NCBI GenBank assembly: GCA_031550205.1
Contig: JAVBOV010000078.1
Coordinates: forward strand, 1-6,563
Length of the DNA: 6,563 bases
Direction of reading: 5' to 3'
Source: JAVBOV01 sp031550205
Lineage (GTDB): Bacteria > Pseudomonadota > Alphaproteobacteria > RF32 > CAG-239
Part shown: piece after piece, positions 5,302-6,563 of the stretch
Position numbering within the stretch: position 1 is the stretch's first letter
Layout: the number at the start of each line of letters is the position of its first letter
Made by a program: the position numbers and the translations under genes
Notes under the pieces: model-generated
Seen by the model: the letters and a program-made list of their open reading frames with translations, nothing else
Databases searched by the model: none
Told to the model about the DNA's origin: nothing

Positions 5302-6285
5302 ATGCCGCAGCCAAATCAAAAATTACTTGAAATGGGCTTCCCATCAAATGTATTCTTAGCTCCCATGGCCGGCATTACTGATTTGCCAATGCGCAAAGTC
5401 GTCCGCTCCTTCGGCCCCGGCATGATGGTAACCGAAATGGCCGCGGTCAATGCCTTAAGCCGCAAAAATCCCAAAAGCTACCGCATTGCCGACGTTCGCT
5501 CAGAGCCATATCCCGTGGTTGTGCAACTGGTTGGCGGCGATGAAAAGCTATTCCCCGATGCGGTGAAGTTGATGGAAGAACTGGGCGCTTTTTCCATAGA
5601 CATCAACATGGGCTGCCCGGTTAAAAAAATTGTCGGCAATGATAGCGGCTGCCACTTAATGAAAAACCCCAAACAGGCAGAAAAAATTATCAAAGCCGCA
5701 GTCGGCGCAACTTCTAAAATGGTCAGCGTCAAGTTTCGCAAAGGGTGGGATACCACAAGCGTAAATGCAGTTGATTTTGCCAAAATGTGCGAGGACAGCG
5801 GTGCCGCATATATAACGCTGCACGGCCGCACCCGAAGTCAGTTTTACGCAGGGCAGGCAGACTGGGACATTATCGCCGAAGTTAAAAACGCCGTTAAAAT
5901 TCCCGTAATCGGCAACGGTGACATAGACAGCCCCATTGCTGCTCAAAAAATGCTGGAGCACACCAAAGCAGACGGCGTGATGATTGGCCGCGCGGCTCTG
6001 GGCCAGCCTTGGATAATTTCCCAAATTCACAATTATCTTCACAATCGCCAAGAACCCCAAGCAATTACAATCGACATTGTTAAAAACACTTTGTTAACCC
6101 ACCTTAAAGAATTGGTTGAATATTATGGAGCAAAAGCGGCTTTGCCGATTTCGCGCAAATATGTCTGCTGGTATTGCAAAAGCCTGTACGATGCCAGACA
6201 TTTCAGAGAAAAATATATCCAAATTAAAGACTATGACGAAGCACTGCAGGCAATAGAAGATTTTTTTGAAAGGCTGCTAAAATGA
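5302..6285 (+). CDS. dusB: tRNA-dihydrouridine synthase (DusB / NifR3 family)
   Basis: This FMN-dependent enzyme uses NADPH to reduce specific uridines in the tRNA D-loop to dihydrouridine, in the cytoplasm. The 327-residue length is normal. Family marks are the first TIM-barrel strand FLAPMAGITDLPMR (18-31), TEMAAVNALS (44-53), DINMGCP with the catalytic Cys105, VKFRKGW with K144 and R146, LHGRTR with H174, and the FMN phosphate loops IGNGDI (203-208) and GVMIGR (225-230). The C-terminal helical domain includes ISRKYVCWYCKSL (283-295). The segment after the Cys reads GNDSGCHLM, where Ala or Ser is more usual at the second Cys (C117). ATG 5302 has AGGAAA at 5291-5296, five bases upstream. Its stop overlaps the trkA start, so the two are co-translated. 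In alphaproteobacteria dusB commonly precedes ntrBC-ntrYX; here it does not. Confidence 0.95.
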   Translation: MPQPNQKLLEMGFPSNVFLAPMAGITDLPMRKVVRSFGPGMMVTEMAAVNALSRKNPKSYRIADVRSEPYPVVVQLVGGDEKLFPDAVKLMEELGAFSIDINMGCPVKKIVGNDSGCHLMKNPKQAEKIIKAAVGATSKMVSVKFRKGWDTTSVNAVDFAKMCEDSGAAYITLHGRTRSQFYAGQADWDIIAEVKNAVKIPVIGNGDIDSPIAAQKMLEHTKADGVMIGRAALGQPWIISQIHNYLHNRQEPQAITIDIVKNTLLTHLKELVEYYGAKAALPISRKYVCWYCKSLYDARHFREKYIQIKDYDEALQAIEDFFERLLK

Positions 6286-6563
6286 AGATAATTGTATGCG
6301 GAGCAGGACGCGTCGGACAAAGTATTGTAGACTATCTGGCGCAAGGCAATAATGATATTGTCGTAATTGATGACCGTCAAAAAAACTTAGATGATTTGGC
6401 CAAACAGTGGGATATCCAACCCATTTTAGGCTCTGCCTCTCACCCCAATATTTTGGAAAAAGCCGGAGCCAAAGACGCCGATATGATAATTGCCGTTACC
6501 GATGTTGATGAAGTTAACATGATTGCCTGCCAAATTGCCCATTCGGTTTTTCACATTCCTCAA
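6282..6563 (+). CDS. trkA: TrkA, NAD-binding regulator of K+ uptake (3' partial)
   Basis: The first 94 residues of TrkA run to the window edge; full proteins are about 450-460 residues with two RCK units. TrkA is a peripheral cytoplasmic protein that binds NAD(H) and gates the TrkH/TrkG potassium transporter. Seen here is the first Rossmann half: the GAGRVG dinucleotide loop (7-12), acidic D30 ending the second strand (expected ribose contact), the LGSASHPNILEKAGAKDADM block (49-68) and VTDVDEVNMIACQIA (72-86), all characteristic of TrkA rather than single-RCK channels. ATG 6282 overlaps the dusB stop in an ATGA arrangement, so translation is probably coupled. In many alphaproteobacteria trkA follows ntrX, which is missing here. 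Whether the second RCK half is intact is outside the window. Confidence 0.92.
   Translation, partial: MKIIVCGAGRVGQSIVDYLAQGNNDIVVIDDRQKNLDDLAKQWDIQPILGSASHPNILEKAGAKDADMIIAVTDVDEVNMIACQIAHSVFHIPQ

Noticed and set aside
5478..6060. Minus-strand open frames within dusB
   Set aside because: They are antisense shadows of a confidently identified dusB.

Overview
The window reads as a chromosomal segment of an alphaproteobacterium of moderate-to-low GC. The evidence is the dusB-trkA neighbourhood, a small protein resembling the alphaproteobacterial DUF6898 family, and a very large two-TM coiled-coil protein whose layout resembles Caulobacter TipN. Strong use of GCC/GGC codons in AT-rich surroundings, together with several short dispersed repeats, suggests a genome moderately loaded with small repeats. 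The lineage below class level cannot be fixed from this sequence. All real genes found are on the + strand.

Region 1 (1-1150): the 3' end of an unrecognised gene, then a 34-bp repeat, a CYTH-domain gene (triphosphate tunnel metalloenzyme / class IV adenylate cyclase-like), an identical second copy of the 34-bp repeat, and a small DUF6898-like gene whose only good start codon (GTG) and Shine-Dalgarno lie inside that repeat copy. Codon use in the CYTH gene differs sharply from its neighbours, so it looks like a cassette placed between two repeat copies. The region ends with 7-bp tandem repeats, a perfect 10-bp stem-loop (probable terminator), one consensus DnaA box and a likely promoter.

Region 2 (1151-5119): one 1322-residue open reading frame fills 60% of the window. 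It has two N-terminal membrane helices, about 1100 residues of predicted helical coiled coil with a duplicated motif, and a compact C-terminal domain. I infer an inner-membrane-anchored structural or polarity protein.

Region 3 (5120-5301): 182 bases without an intact gene. They hold the decayed start of a GIY-YIG nuclease gene running into an 81-bp MITE-like palindromic repeat.

Region 4 (5302-6563): dusB (tRNA-dihydrouridine synthase) overlaps by ATGA with the start of trkA (NAD-binding potassium-uptake regulator), which runs off the window. In many alphaproteobacteria the ntrB-ntrC-ntrY-ntrX nitrogen-regulation genes lie between these two; here nothing does, which suggests loss of that block. 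No tRNA, rRNA, CRISPR array or intact transposase gene was seen. The best candidates for something undescribed are the giant coiled-coil protein, the repeat-bounded CYTH cassette with a repeat-derived gene start, and the GIY-YIG remnant joined to a palindromic element.
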